Assembly (NCBI GenBank): GCA_000961655.1
Contig: LADR01000014.1
Span: 1-64,000 of the forward strand
Source of the DNA: Desulfatitalea sp. BRH_c12
GTDB taxonomy: Bacteria; Desulfobacterota; Desulfobacteria; Desulfobacterales; Desulfosarcinaceae
Reading direction: 5' to 3'
DNA length: 64,000 nucleotides
The position numbers and the translations under genes were made by a program. Shown here in pieces: positions 24,096-31,093 of the stretch. Within the stretch, counting starts at the first letter, position 1, and each line of letters starts with the position of its first letter. Under the pieces are notes generated by a model. That model was not told the DNA's origin. It worked only from the letters and a program-made list of their open reading frames with translations, and did no database searches.

Positions 24096-24872
24096 CTATT
24101 TTTCCTTCCACTTCGGTGGACGTTTTTCCAGAAAAGCCGTGACCCCCTCCTTGGCGTCTTCACTCGAGCATAACCGGGCAAAGGCCTCATTCATGTACCC
24201 GAAGGCTTTATCGTACTCCAAGTCGGCGGACGCGTAAAAGGCCGACTTGGCATTCTGGAGGGCCACCGGGCTTTTGGCAGCCAACACGGCAGCCCAACGC
24301 CGGGTTTCGACCTCCAGGTCCTGCGCCGGCACCACTTTGTTGATCAAGCCCATCTCCAGGGCTGCCTGCGGCTTGATCAAATCACCAAACAAAAGCATTT
24401 CCATCGCGCGTTTGCGCCCCACCGAGCGGGTCACCGGCACGACCGGTCCCACACAGTTAAGCCCCACGTTGATGGCGGTCAGCCCGATCCGGGCATTGTC
24501 GGCCATCACGGCCAGATCAGCGGCCGCCACCAGTCCGGCGCCATTGGCGGCAGCCACGCCGTGCACCTGGGCGATCACCGGCTTTTTCATGCGGCTGATG
24601 GTCACCAGGGGGGTCTCCATGCGCTCGATCCACTCCCGGTATTCCAGGGTGCTCTTGCCAAAAAAATCGCCCACATCAATGCCGACGCAAAAGGCCCTGC
24701 CGGCACCCTTAAGGATAATGACCCGCACCGCGGGATCGGCATCTAAGGCCTGCAACGCCGCGGTGAGTTCCGAGGCCAGGGTCCGTGAGAAGGTATTGAG
24801 GCTTTCGGGGCGATTAAGGGTGATTTCGCCAATGTAGTTATCCAGGACATCGACAAGAATTGTTTCGGCCAT
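24096..24872 (-). CDS. Enoyl-CoA hydratase/isomerase (crotonase) family protein
   Basis: A 258-residue crotonase-fold protein: NRPESLNTFS, GAGRAFCVGIDVGDF (oxyanion-hole region), VHGVAAANGAGLVAAADL and FLEKRPPKW at the end. Of the two hydratase glutamates, the second is kept (RAMEMLLFG). The first, normally in a xPEVxxG context, is replaced (LTAINVGLN has Ala/Ile there). It may therefore be an isomerase or another crotonase activity rather than a hydratase. It is the first gene of the operon with the nitroreductase and the DUF6125-like protein. Confidence 0.88.
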   Translation of the reverse strand: MAETILVDVLDNYIGEITLNRPESLNTFSRTLASELTAALQALDADPAVRVIILKGAGRAFCVGIDVGDFFGKSTLEYREWIERMETPLVTISRMKKPVIAQVHGVAAANGAGLVAAADLAVMADNARIGLTAINVGLNCVGPVVPVTRSVGRKRAMEMLLFGDLIKPQAALEMGLINKVVPAQDLEVETRRWAAVLAAKSPVALQNAKSAFYASADLEYDKAFGYMNEAFARLCSSEDAKEGVTAFLEKRPPKWKEK

Positions 24873-25314
24873 TAGATCCTCCTTGATGTGTGGTCATGGG
24901 TTTGCCCAAGTCATTGGAACAGTGATCAAAGCGGGTCGCGCCGCATGCCGCAAAGATCGCCATTGCCGTTCACACCGTACCAGAAAATCAGCCGCCCGAA
25001 CATAATTCATTAAATGATTTGAATCGAAATCTTTGATATGGATATTTATTAAACTTTCGGGTTCCAAACGCCGGCGATCCGTGCAGGTGATTGGGTTGAC
25101 AGCGACCGCGGGAGGGATGATTGTTTGATAGAATCATCCGGGCCTTGCCCGCGCTCCGGCAACCTTGCTCAGGGTTTCGCCCAACGATTCATTGGGCGTG
25201 CGCGCACGCTGTTTCGCATCTTCCCAAGAGGCTTCCTCCGGCCACACCTTTCCCCAGGCTTGGGGCAGATATCAGGCCCGCAATCGACAGCAAGCGACAT
25301 TAAGGAGGTGCATT
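24873..25314. other. Divergent intergenic region with a 23-base repeat
   Basis: Contains an AT-rich patch (about 25005-25060) likely to hold promoters for the divergent genes. A 23-base segment at 25052-25074 (containing TTTCGGGTTCCAAACGCC) recurs exactly, in reverse, at 47293-47315. No gene with a ribosome site is visible here. Confidence 0.5.
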
Positions 25315-25611
25315 ATGAAGTCCGGAATCTTTTTTACCGGCACGGGTCCGATCTTATTGCTGACCAGCTATGAATCGTTTTCCGATCCCTATCTTGTGGA
25401 AAAACTGGCGTCCAAGGGGATCAAGAAGTTCATCGCCTACGAAATCGATATGCATAAGGTCAAACAGCGTTACGGCCAGCATTTCAATGTTGTGCTGGGC
25501 GACTTGAAGCAAACCGATGATGTGCGGGTGCTGGATTACGATGGCCATCACATTTTCAACAACTTCTCGCTCAACGAACTGGGTGAAGCCACTATCCGCG
25601 ACATGGGGTAG
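25315..25611 (+). CDS. Small hypothetical protein
   Basis: A 98-residue protein from ATG 25315, preceded by a strong AAGGAGGTG at five bases. The sequence starts KSGIFFTGTGPILLLTSYES and continues with KGIKKFIAYEID and VLGDLKQTDDVRVLDYDG. It has no cysteine cluster, signal peptide or clear membrane span. I recognise no function. The ribosome site, codon use and balanced composition argue it is real. It is convergent with the flavoprotein gene at 25707. Confidence 0.72.
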   Translation: MKSGIFFTGTGPILLLTSYESFSDPYLVEKLASKGIKKFIAYEIDMHKVKQRYGQHFNVVLGDLKQTDDVRVLDYDGHHIFNNFSLNELGEATIRDMG

Positions 25612-25633
25612 CCTTGAACCGACATCGTCAGCG

Positions 25634-25657
25634 CCGGGGCAACGCAAGTTGCCCCGG
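25634..25657. terminator. Ten-base hairpin with GCAA loop between convergent genes
   Basis: CCGGGGCAAC and GTTGCCCCGG flank a GCAA (GNRA-type) loop, 22 bases after the stop of the small ORF. No long T-run follows, but a stable convergent-gene terminator is likely. Confidence 0.55.
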
Positions 25658-25706
25658 GCGCATTCCGAGCGTTTCGGAGCCCAACACGTCACGTACGGCA
25701 GTGGGG

Positions 25707-26774
25707 TTACCCGAACAGCTGATCGAAGCGCATCAGCAGATCAAAATCCCCAGTGACCGTATACTTTTGCTCCATGAACAGCTTCTGCCCGTCGGCCTTG
25801 CCGGTGAGAATGTCCATCCAGAGTTCGAAAGGAGCCTCGATGCGCATGCTGGGGTGTTCGGCGCACCCGAGGTGTCCCTGAATGGCGCCGTTGGCGATAT
25901 CGAAGTAGCACTCCCCCGTTTTCTCGCCGGTGAAAGCAAACTGAATGCACGCTTGTGTGTCGCCAGCCGCCTTGGCGTTGAAGGCAATCGCCATCATCAA
26001 CATGAAGCTGTCAATACTATCCGGACGCGGGACCAGCCCCCGCTCCTTGAATATTTTGGGGGTGACGCCTTCGGCGATACAGGTTTGCCACATCAGGTTG
26101 CCGACCGTGCTCCAGGTTTTCAGATCCTTGACACTTTGCTCTTTGACCCCTTGCAGGGTCGCCACGCTGATGCGGCCGGTGGCGATCAGTTCCCTTCCCG
26201 CCTGAACGGTCGCCGCCAGGATCCTTTCGTCGCGATGGCGCCCGTGCCGGGAAGCGCCTATCGATTCTGCGCCGGGCCGATATATTTCAGCCACCAGCCG
26301 TTCACCGAACAGGTATTTGGCCCACGTGGACAGTGGGCCGAAAATCTCCTCCTCGTGGAATCCGGCCACCGAAAGCATCACGGCCTTGGGAATCGGATAG
26401 CGCACCGGATGGACCAGGCGATCTCCTTCCGGCACGAAAAAAGGCTGGATCATGGGCAGCGTGCGTTCGATGAACGCTTTCATGGTGGCATTCACCATAT
26501 AGTGATAGAGCGGACTGGCGTAGACGACCAGTTCGGCCGCGCGGTATTTGTCAAACAGCTCGGCGCGCATGTCATCCTTATGGATGCAGACGCCGGGCGT
26601 TTTGGTCCAGCAGGTAAAGCAGCCGCAGCACACGTTGATCTTCTTCTCACGCAGGTGCACGATCTCCACCTGCGCGCCGGCCTCGGTCATGCCGCGCACC
26701 AGGTGCGACAGCATCAATTCGGTTTTGCTCTGGTCCTGAGCGCGCGGGCTGGAATTAAGCGCAAGCACTTTCAT
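25707..26774 (-). CDS. Iron-sulfur flavoprotein fused to an SCP2-like domain
   Basis: A 355-residue protein from ATG 26774 with GGAGG upstream. Residues about 1-200 are a flavodoxin-fold NAD(P)H:FMN reductase: LALNSSPR binds FMN phosphate, then the compact cluster CCGCFTCWTKTPGVC supplies Fe-S ligands as in archaeal-type iron-sulfur flavoproteins, and SPLYHYMVNATMKAFIERT is the flavin loop. Residues about 265-350 (CIQFAFTGEKTGECYFDIAN through LMRFDQLF) look like an SCP2 sterol/lipid-carrier domain. The fusion suggests electron delivery to a hydrophobic or CoA-bound substrate held by the SCP2 part. It stands alone between the small ORF and transposase debris. Confidence 0.8.
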   Translation of the reverse strand: MKVLALNSSPRAQDQSKTELMLSHLVRGMTEAGAQVEIVHLREKKINVCCGCFTCWTKTPGVCIHKDDMRAELFDKYRAAELVVYASPLYHYMVNATMKAFIERTLPMIQPFFVPEGDRLVHPVRYPIPKAVMLSVAGFHEEEIFGPLSTWAKYLFGERLVAEIYRPGAESIGASRHGRHRDERILAATVQAGRELIATGRISVATLQGVKEQSVKDLKTWSTVGNLMWQTCIAEGVTPKIFKERGLVPRPDSIDSFMLMMAIAFNAKAAGDTQACIQFAFTGEKTGECYFDIANGAIQGHLGCAEHPSMRIEAPFELWMDILTGKADGQKLFMEQKYTVTGDFDLLMRFDQLFG

Positions 26775-26840
26775 CCGGAACCTCCTTCATCAATTTTGTT
26801 TGAATCCTCCCAGGCCCGGATTGCCTGATAACGCGCAATG

Positions 26841-27212
26841 TCAAGTGATAAAGGCCAGTGAACCGGGCTGCGATCCGCGTCCTACGCCATCATAGACGAC
26901 GTAAGTTCGAGCGGTCAAACGAAATTGTGCTGCTGGGGACATGGCCGCGGAGGCGGCCAAAGACGCCCCGAACAAGCTCCGGCGAGGCCGACCTGGGCAG
27001 CTATGGATTTTACTTACCGGCGCAAGATGGCCCTTTTTTGCTGGTGCAAAGCTGCCGTCTATGAAGGCTTCTTTCCAGTCCAGCAATCCTTTTTCATCAA
27101 GCATGGATAAAAAATTTCGCCAAACATCAACCCAGACACCTTGGTCTTCCCATAAGCGTAAGCGCCGCCAGCAAGTTGATGGGCTTGGATACCGATCCGG
27201 CAGATCCTCAAT
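26841..27212 (-). pseudogene. IS5-type transposase remnant
   Basis: The frame reads DLPDRYPSPSTCWRRLRLW, then GVWVDVW, LDEKGLLDWKEAFIDGSFAPAKKG. This matches the N-terminal half of IS5-group transposases, including the catalytic-core aspartate of FIDGS. The start of the transposase is missing and the sequence loses similarity after FAPAKKG, so no active element remains. Upstream it is fused in frame to an acyl-CoA dehydrogenase scrap. Confidence 0.7.
26911..26977 (+). repeat. 67-base repeat shared with 39940-40008
   Basis: Begins GCGGTCAAACGAAATTGTGC, holds the small palindrome GGCCGCGGAGGCGGCC and ends CGCCCCGAACAAGC. The second copy is near-identical with a few substitutions and one inserted base. 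Here it overlaps the end of the transposase debris. Confidence 0.7.
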
Positions 27213-27329
27213 GGGCGGCAGGGCGATATTCAAGGAGCCGATGCCGGCGGCGAACCCGCCGGAGCTGGTTCGCATCAGCTCTTCGTTCAAAGCGATCTGG
27301 GCGAACAGAACGCCGCCGCTGCCGCCCAC
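27213..27329 (-). pseudogene. Acyl-CoA dehydrogenase N-terminal scrap
   Basis: About 39 residues (GGSGGVLFAQIALNEELMRT, SSGGFAAGIGSLNIALPP) fit the N-terminal helical region of acyl-CoA dehydrogenases. They break directly into the transposase sequence. No start codon context or rest of the gene is present. It lies five bases behind the acyl-CoA synthetase stop, so a former gene of this operon was probably cut by an insertion. Confidence 0.6.
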
Positions 27330-27334
27330 CGCTT

Positions 27335-28843
27335 CTATTTGAACTGATCCCGCAGCACCCGTTTAAGAATTTTGCCCGTGGGGGTGCGTGGGAGCTGATC
27401 GGTGAAGACCACCTGCTTGGGGGTCTTGTACCGCGCCAGCTTGTCGCGGCACCAGTCGATGAGGGCCTCCTGGCTGAGGCTTTCTCCCTTTTTGAGCACC
27501 ACGACGGCCTTGACGGCCTCGCCCCACTTCTCGTCCGGGATGCCGATCACGCCGACATCGGCGATGGCCAGGTGCCCCATGAGGCAATTCTCCACTTCGG
27601 CCGGATAGACGTTCTCTCCGCCGGAGATGATCATGTCCTTCTTGCGGTCCAGGATGTACAGGAAGCCTTCGGCGTCCATGCGGGCGATGTCGCCGGTGTG
27701 TAGCCAGTCGTCGATGATGGTCTGGGCCGTCGCTTTGGGATTGTTGTAGTAGCCCTTCATGAGGTGGGTAGTGCGCAGGAGCAACTCACCGGGCGTGTCG
27801 GGGGGGCAATTCTTCCCATCGGCATCCACCACCCGGATATCGGTGTGAAAGAAGGGAGGCCCGCAGGAGCCGGCTTTCTGGATCGCCCATTCGGCGTCGA
27901 TGACCGAGGCGGGGCCGGTGCACTCGGTCAGGCCGTAGAGCTGGCGCACCCCCATGCCCTTCTCGGCAAAGGCTTTGATCAGGGTCACCGGCACGGGCGC
28001 CGCGTAAACCAGCGCCAGCTTGATGGTGGACCAGTCGAAGGTCTCGAACTGCGGTACCGAGCGCAGGAACATCAGCACCTGGGGCACCGAGCCGAACCAG
28101 GAGATGCGCTCGGTCTGGATCAGCTTGAGGAATTCGGCGGGCTCGAAGGCGCGCTGGAAGATCATGGTCGAGCCGAAATGCGCGCACATGGGCACCGGGG
28201 CAAGGGCGCCGATGTGGAACAGGGGCAGCGGCATCAGCATGCGGGTGCCGACATCGGCGAGGGTGGCCTTGAGGTCCACCGAGGTATGATAGTAGCCGTT
28301 GTGAGTCAACTCGGCCCCTTTGGGCCGCCCGGTGGTGCCCGAGGTGTAGAGGATGGTCAAGGTGTCATCGTCCCCACCGACATATTCGGGCTCGTCGGTC
28401 GGGGCGGCCCCCATGACGGCCCGATAGGAGCTGGCCCAGGTCGGGGGTTCGTCCATGATGCCGATGAAGGTCTTGGCCAAGATCTGGCCGCGGATGGCTT
28501 CGGCCACCGGCAGGAACTCCTTGCCGAAGATGAAGGTCTGCGGTCCGCAATCATTGGCGATGTAGGCCACCTCGGGCGGCGCCAGGCGATAGTTGAGCGG
28601 CACCAGCACCACTCCGATCTTGGCCAGCCCGAAGTAGAGTTCCAAGTATTCGGGGTCGTTCAGGGCCAGCACCGCCACCCGATCCCCCCGCTGAACCCCC
28701 AGCTTGCGCATGGCGTTGGCGACCCGGTTGGCGCCCTCGTTCAATTCCGGATAGGAACGCCGCACCTCTCCCACCACGAGGGCCTCCAGTTTGGGACTCA
28801 GCATGGCCCGCTTATAGAGCAGATAACCAATGTTGATCTTCAT
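27335..28843 (-). CDS. AMP-forming acyl-CoA synthetase
   Basis: A 502-residue adenylate-forming ligase from ATG 28843 with AAGGAG upstream. Motifs: ILYTSGTTGRPKG, YGLTECTGPAS, WLHTGDIARMDAEGFLYILD, RKKDMIISGGENVYPAEVE, and TPTGKILKRVL with the catalytic lysine. It is the last intact gene of the carboxylase operon and probably activates the acid that the upstream dehydrogenase and carboxylase then process. The chain length of the acid cannot be read from sequence. Confidence 0.92.
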   Translation of the reverse strand: MKINIGYLLYKRAMLSPKLEALVVGEVRRSYPELNEGANRVANAMRKLGVQRGDRVAVLALNDPEYLELYFGLAKIGVVLVPLNYRLAPPEVAYIANDCGPQTFIFGKEFLPVAEAIRGQILAKTFIGIMDEPPTWASSYRAVMGAAPTDEPEYVGGDDDTLTILYTSGTTGRPKGAELTHNGYYHTSVDLKATLADVGTRMLMPLPLFHIGALAPVPMCAHFGSTMIFQRAFEPAEFLKLIQTERISWFGSVPQVLMFLRSVPQFETFDWSTIKLALVYAAPVPVTLIKAFAEKGMGVRQLYGLTECTGPASVIDAEWAIQKAGSCGPPFFHTDIRVVDADGKNCPPDTPGELLLRTTHLMKGYYNNPKATAQTIIDDWLHTGDIARMDAEGFLYILDRKKDMIISGGENVYPAEVENCLMGHLAIADVGVIGIPDEKWGEAVKAVVVLKKGESLSQEALIDWCRDKLARYKTPKQVVFTDQLPRTPTGKILKRVLRDQFK

Positions 28844-28938
28844 GACCCCAGCTCCTTTTTAAATGGTTGATGTTTACACTGGACCCTCCGCACCTTTATG
28901 GAACGCTCGATGATGGACCTCCCGACGGGTTTTCGGCA

Positions 28939-30090
28939 TCAAAACCCTTCGAGCTTGGCGATAATGTCGCTCATCACTTCGCTGGCGCCCGCGCCGATGG
29001 CGATCAGCCGGGCGTCGCGGAAGAACCGGGAGACCCGCATCTCGTTCATGAACCCCATGCCGCCGTGCATCTGCAGGCAGCCATCGGCCACCTGGTTGAG
29101 CAGGCGCCCGCCCACCAGTTTGCCCATGGAGATCTCCCGGGTGGCATCCTGGCCGGCCATCTTCAGGCGCACGATGTGATAGGTGAGCTGCCGCAGGCAC
29201 TCAATCCCGCTGAGCCAATCCACCAGCCGGTGGCGCAGCACCTGTTTGGTGATCAGGGGCTTGCCGAAAACGATGCGCCCTTTGATGTAGGCCACGGTTT
29301 CGCGGATCATCTCTTCGGCGCCGATGTAGCAGATGGGCAGAGCCGAGAAGCGCTCGTGCTGGAACTGCCGCATCTGATATATGAAGCCTTCGCCCTCTTG
29401 GCCGATGAGGTTCTCGACCGGAATGCGCAGGTCGTCGAAATACAACTCGGCCGTGTCGCTGCTGCGCATGCCCAGCTTGTCGAGTTTTTTGCTGATCTTG
29501 AATCCGGGCAGATCGGTGGGCACCACGAAGAGGCTGAAGGAGTGATATCCCGGCGCCTCGCTGGTGCGCGCCAGAAGCGTTAGAAAGTCGGCCTGGGTGC
29601 CGTTGGTGATATAGGTCTTCGAGCCGTTGAGCACGTAAACGTCGCCCTCTTTGCGGGCAAAAGTTCTCAGGGCGGCCACGTCCGAGCCGGCGTCCGGTTC
29701 GGTGACGGCGATAGCGCCCACCATCTCCCCGCGGATGGCGGCGCGCAGATACTTCTCCTTCAGATATTCACTGCCGAACTCGGCGATGGCCGGGGTGGCC
29801 ATGTTGGTCTGGACTGCGATGGCCATGGGCACACCGCCGCAATGCGCACGGGCGATCTCCTCAAGCATCACTGTTTCGTACCAATAGTCAAGACCTTCGC
29901 CGCCGTACTGCTCATCGTAGCGGATGCCCAGAAATCCCAGCTCCCCCATCTCCTTGAACAGCGCATGCAGCGGCGCAGCGCCCTTTTCTTCCCATTCGTC
30001 GACGAAGGGGTTGATGCGCTTGTTCACGAAGTCCCGCAACGCGGTGCGCACCTGCTCGTGTTCTTTGGTGAAATATAGATTCTGGCTCAT
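28939..30090 (-). CDS. Acyl-CoA dehydrogenase
   Basis: A 383-residue FAD enzyme from ATG 30090; the open frame runs further upstream but without family similarity. Visible: YDEQYGGEGLDYWYE, AVTEPDAGSDVAAL, NGSKTYITNG, GRIVFGKPL and QMHGGMGFMNE. Near the C-terminus it reads IGAGASEVM, as in isovaleryl-CoA-type dehydrogenases, which lack the usual YEG glutamate there and carry the base in an earlier helix. A glutamate in MIRETVAYIKG is a candidate. Its ATG overlaps the stop of the relic frame upstream (ATGA). The context suggests a branched or isoprenoid acyl-CoA. Confidence 0.9.
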   Translation of the reverse strand: MSQNLYFTKEHEQVRTALRDFVNKRINPFVDEWEEKGAAPLHALFKEMGELGFLGIRYDEQYGGEGLDYWYETVMLEEIARAHCGGVPMAIAVQTNMATPAIAEFGSEYLKEKYLRAAIRGEMVGAIAVTEPDAGSDVAALRTFARKEGDVYVLNGSKTYITNGTQADFLTLLARTSEAPGYHSFSLFVVPTDLPGFKISKKLDKLGMRSSDTAELYFDDLRIPVENLIGQEGEGFIYQMRQFQHERFSALPICYIGAEEMIRETVAYIKGRIVFGKPLITKQVLRHRLVDWLSGIECLRQLTYHIVRLKMAGQDATREISMGKLVGGRLLNQVADGCLQMHGGMGFMNEMRVSRFFRDARLIAIGAGASEVMSDIIAKLEGF

Positions 30091-30299
30091 GCGGCGTCTC
30101 CGTGTTGATGCTGGTCGCAGTTGAGAGCGGCCAGGAAACCGCCGTGGACGGCGTCCTGGATCTTGCGCGGTCCGGTGCAATCGCCCACCGCCGTAAAAGG
30201 GATGCCCAGGGCCGCCAGAGGCTCGGCCAGGGCGTTTACCGGGCGCGGTCCCGAGGCCACGATGACCTGGTCGAATTCTCCGGACGCCCCCGTCATCTG
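30087..30299 (-). pseudogene. C-terminal relic of a FadH/2-enoate-reductase-like flavoenzyme
   Basis: About 70 residues (DQVIVASGPRPVNALAEPL, VGDCTGPRKIQDAVHGGF, LAAL) match the C-terminal FAD/NAD(P)-binding part of old-yellow-enzyme-type dienoyl-CoA reductases. The N-terminal barrel and most of the flavin domains are missing. The start overlaps the end of the DinB-like gene and the stop overlaps the ATG of the acyl-CoA dehydrogenase. An in-frame internal deletion of a former operon gene is the simplest reading. Confidence 0.72.
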
Positions 30300-31093
30300 C
30301 GGGGCAACCGCGTTGCCGGGGCCGGTCCCGGGGTGGGCGGCCCGGCGAAGCACTGGGCCACCTCCATCCACTTGCGGGCCACCTCGCCGACGACCACCAG
30401 AGCGGTGTCATCCACGTGCCGCCGCTGAATCGCCACCAGGCAGAAATCCACGGCCGGCCCGCTGATGCGCTCGGCCGCGGTCTCGTCGCCCCAGCTCCAG
30501 ATCTCGCCCGAGGGCGCGGTCAGTTCGACGTGCACCGGGGTTTCGGGAACCTGCATCCCCCGGTTGGCGAAACTCCAGCCGAAGGTGGTGACCCCCAGGT
30601 GGGCGATGTGGCGCAACCCCGGGCTGGCAGGCCGCTCAAGGCCCAGAACATCATAAATGTCCTGGCCGTGGGCCCAGGTCTCCATGAGCCGGGCGCTGGC
30701 GAACGAACGCGCGCTCATGGGCGGTCCGTACCAAGGCAGGCGCTGCTTGGGGGAAATCCGTACAAGGGCGTCGACCAGTTGCCGTCGCTCCTGGCGCCAC
30801 CAGGCGAGCAGATCGCCGGTGGCCATGGCACGGCCCTTGGCCAGGGTGATCCCGGTGACTTCGTCCATGTTTTTGATCCGGCCCAGGTCCGCGACCATGT
30901 GGTGCTGAAAAGCCTCGGGATCCGTGGCCGACAAGCGGGCCGTATGGTCGAAATAGGCCAGGTGGCAGATCTCGTCCTTGACGGTCCAGTTGCCGCAGGG
31001 CGCCAGGGTTTGCCACGCAGCGGGGGTAAAGCCGCTCACCAGGGCGTCCAGGGTCTCTTGCTCCCAGGCAAGGTCGGCGCACAACGCTTTCAT
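30293..31093 (-). CDS. DinB/maleylpyruvate-isomerase-like metal-binding protein (TIGR03084 type)
   Basis: A 266-residue protein of the DinB-like four-helix fold, TIGR03084-like by memory. The N-terminal half has WTVKDEICHLAYFDHT and the later METWAHGQDI, whose histidines would bind a divalent metal. The C-terminal half ends WMEVAQCFAGPP. Relatives use mycothiol-like cofactors or have unknown roles; the partner thiol here is unknown. The ATG overlaps the stop of the AtuA-like gene (ATGA), with GGAGGT upstream. It regularly accompanies AtuA-like genes in acyl-CoA operons, as I recall. The last residues run into the flavoenzyme relic. Confidence 0.75.
   Translation of the reverse strand: MKALCADLAWEQETLDALVSGFTPAAWQTLAPCGNWTVKDEICHLAYFDHTARLSATDPEAFQHHMVADLGRIKNMDEVTGITLAKGRAMATGDLLAWWRQERRQLVDALVRISPKQRLPWYGPPMSARSFASARLMETWAHGQDIYDVLGLERPASPGLRHIAHLGVTTFGWSFANRGMQVPETPVHVELTAPSGEIWSWGDETAAERISGPAVDFCLVAIQRRHVDDTALVVVGEVARKWMEVAQCFAGPPTPGPAPATRLPRR

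Noticed and set aside
25614-26828. 404-codon plus-strand frame opposite the SCP2-fused flavoprotein
   Set aside because: Antisense shadow; low-complexity, His/Gln-rich translation without family features.
30091-30411. 107-residue N-terminal extension of the acyl-CoA dehydrogenase frame
   Set aside because: Arg/Gly/Pro-rich out-of-frame reading of the flavoenzyme relic; the family starts at ATG 30090.
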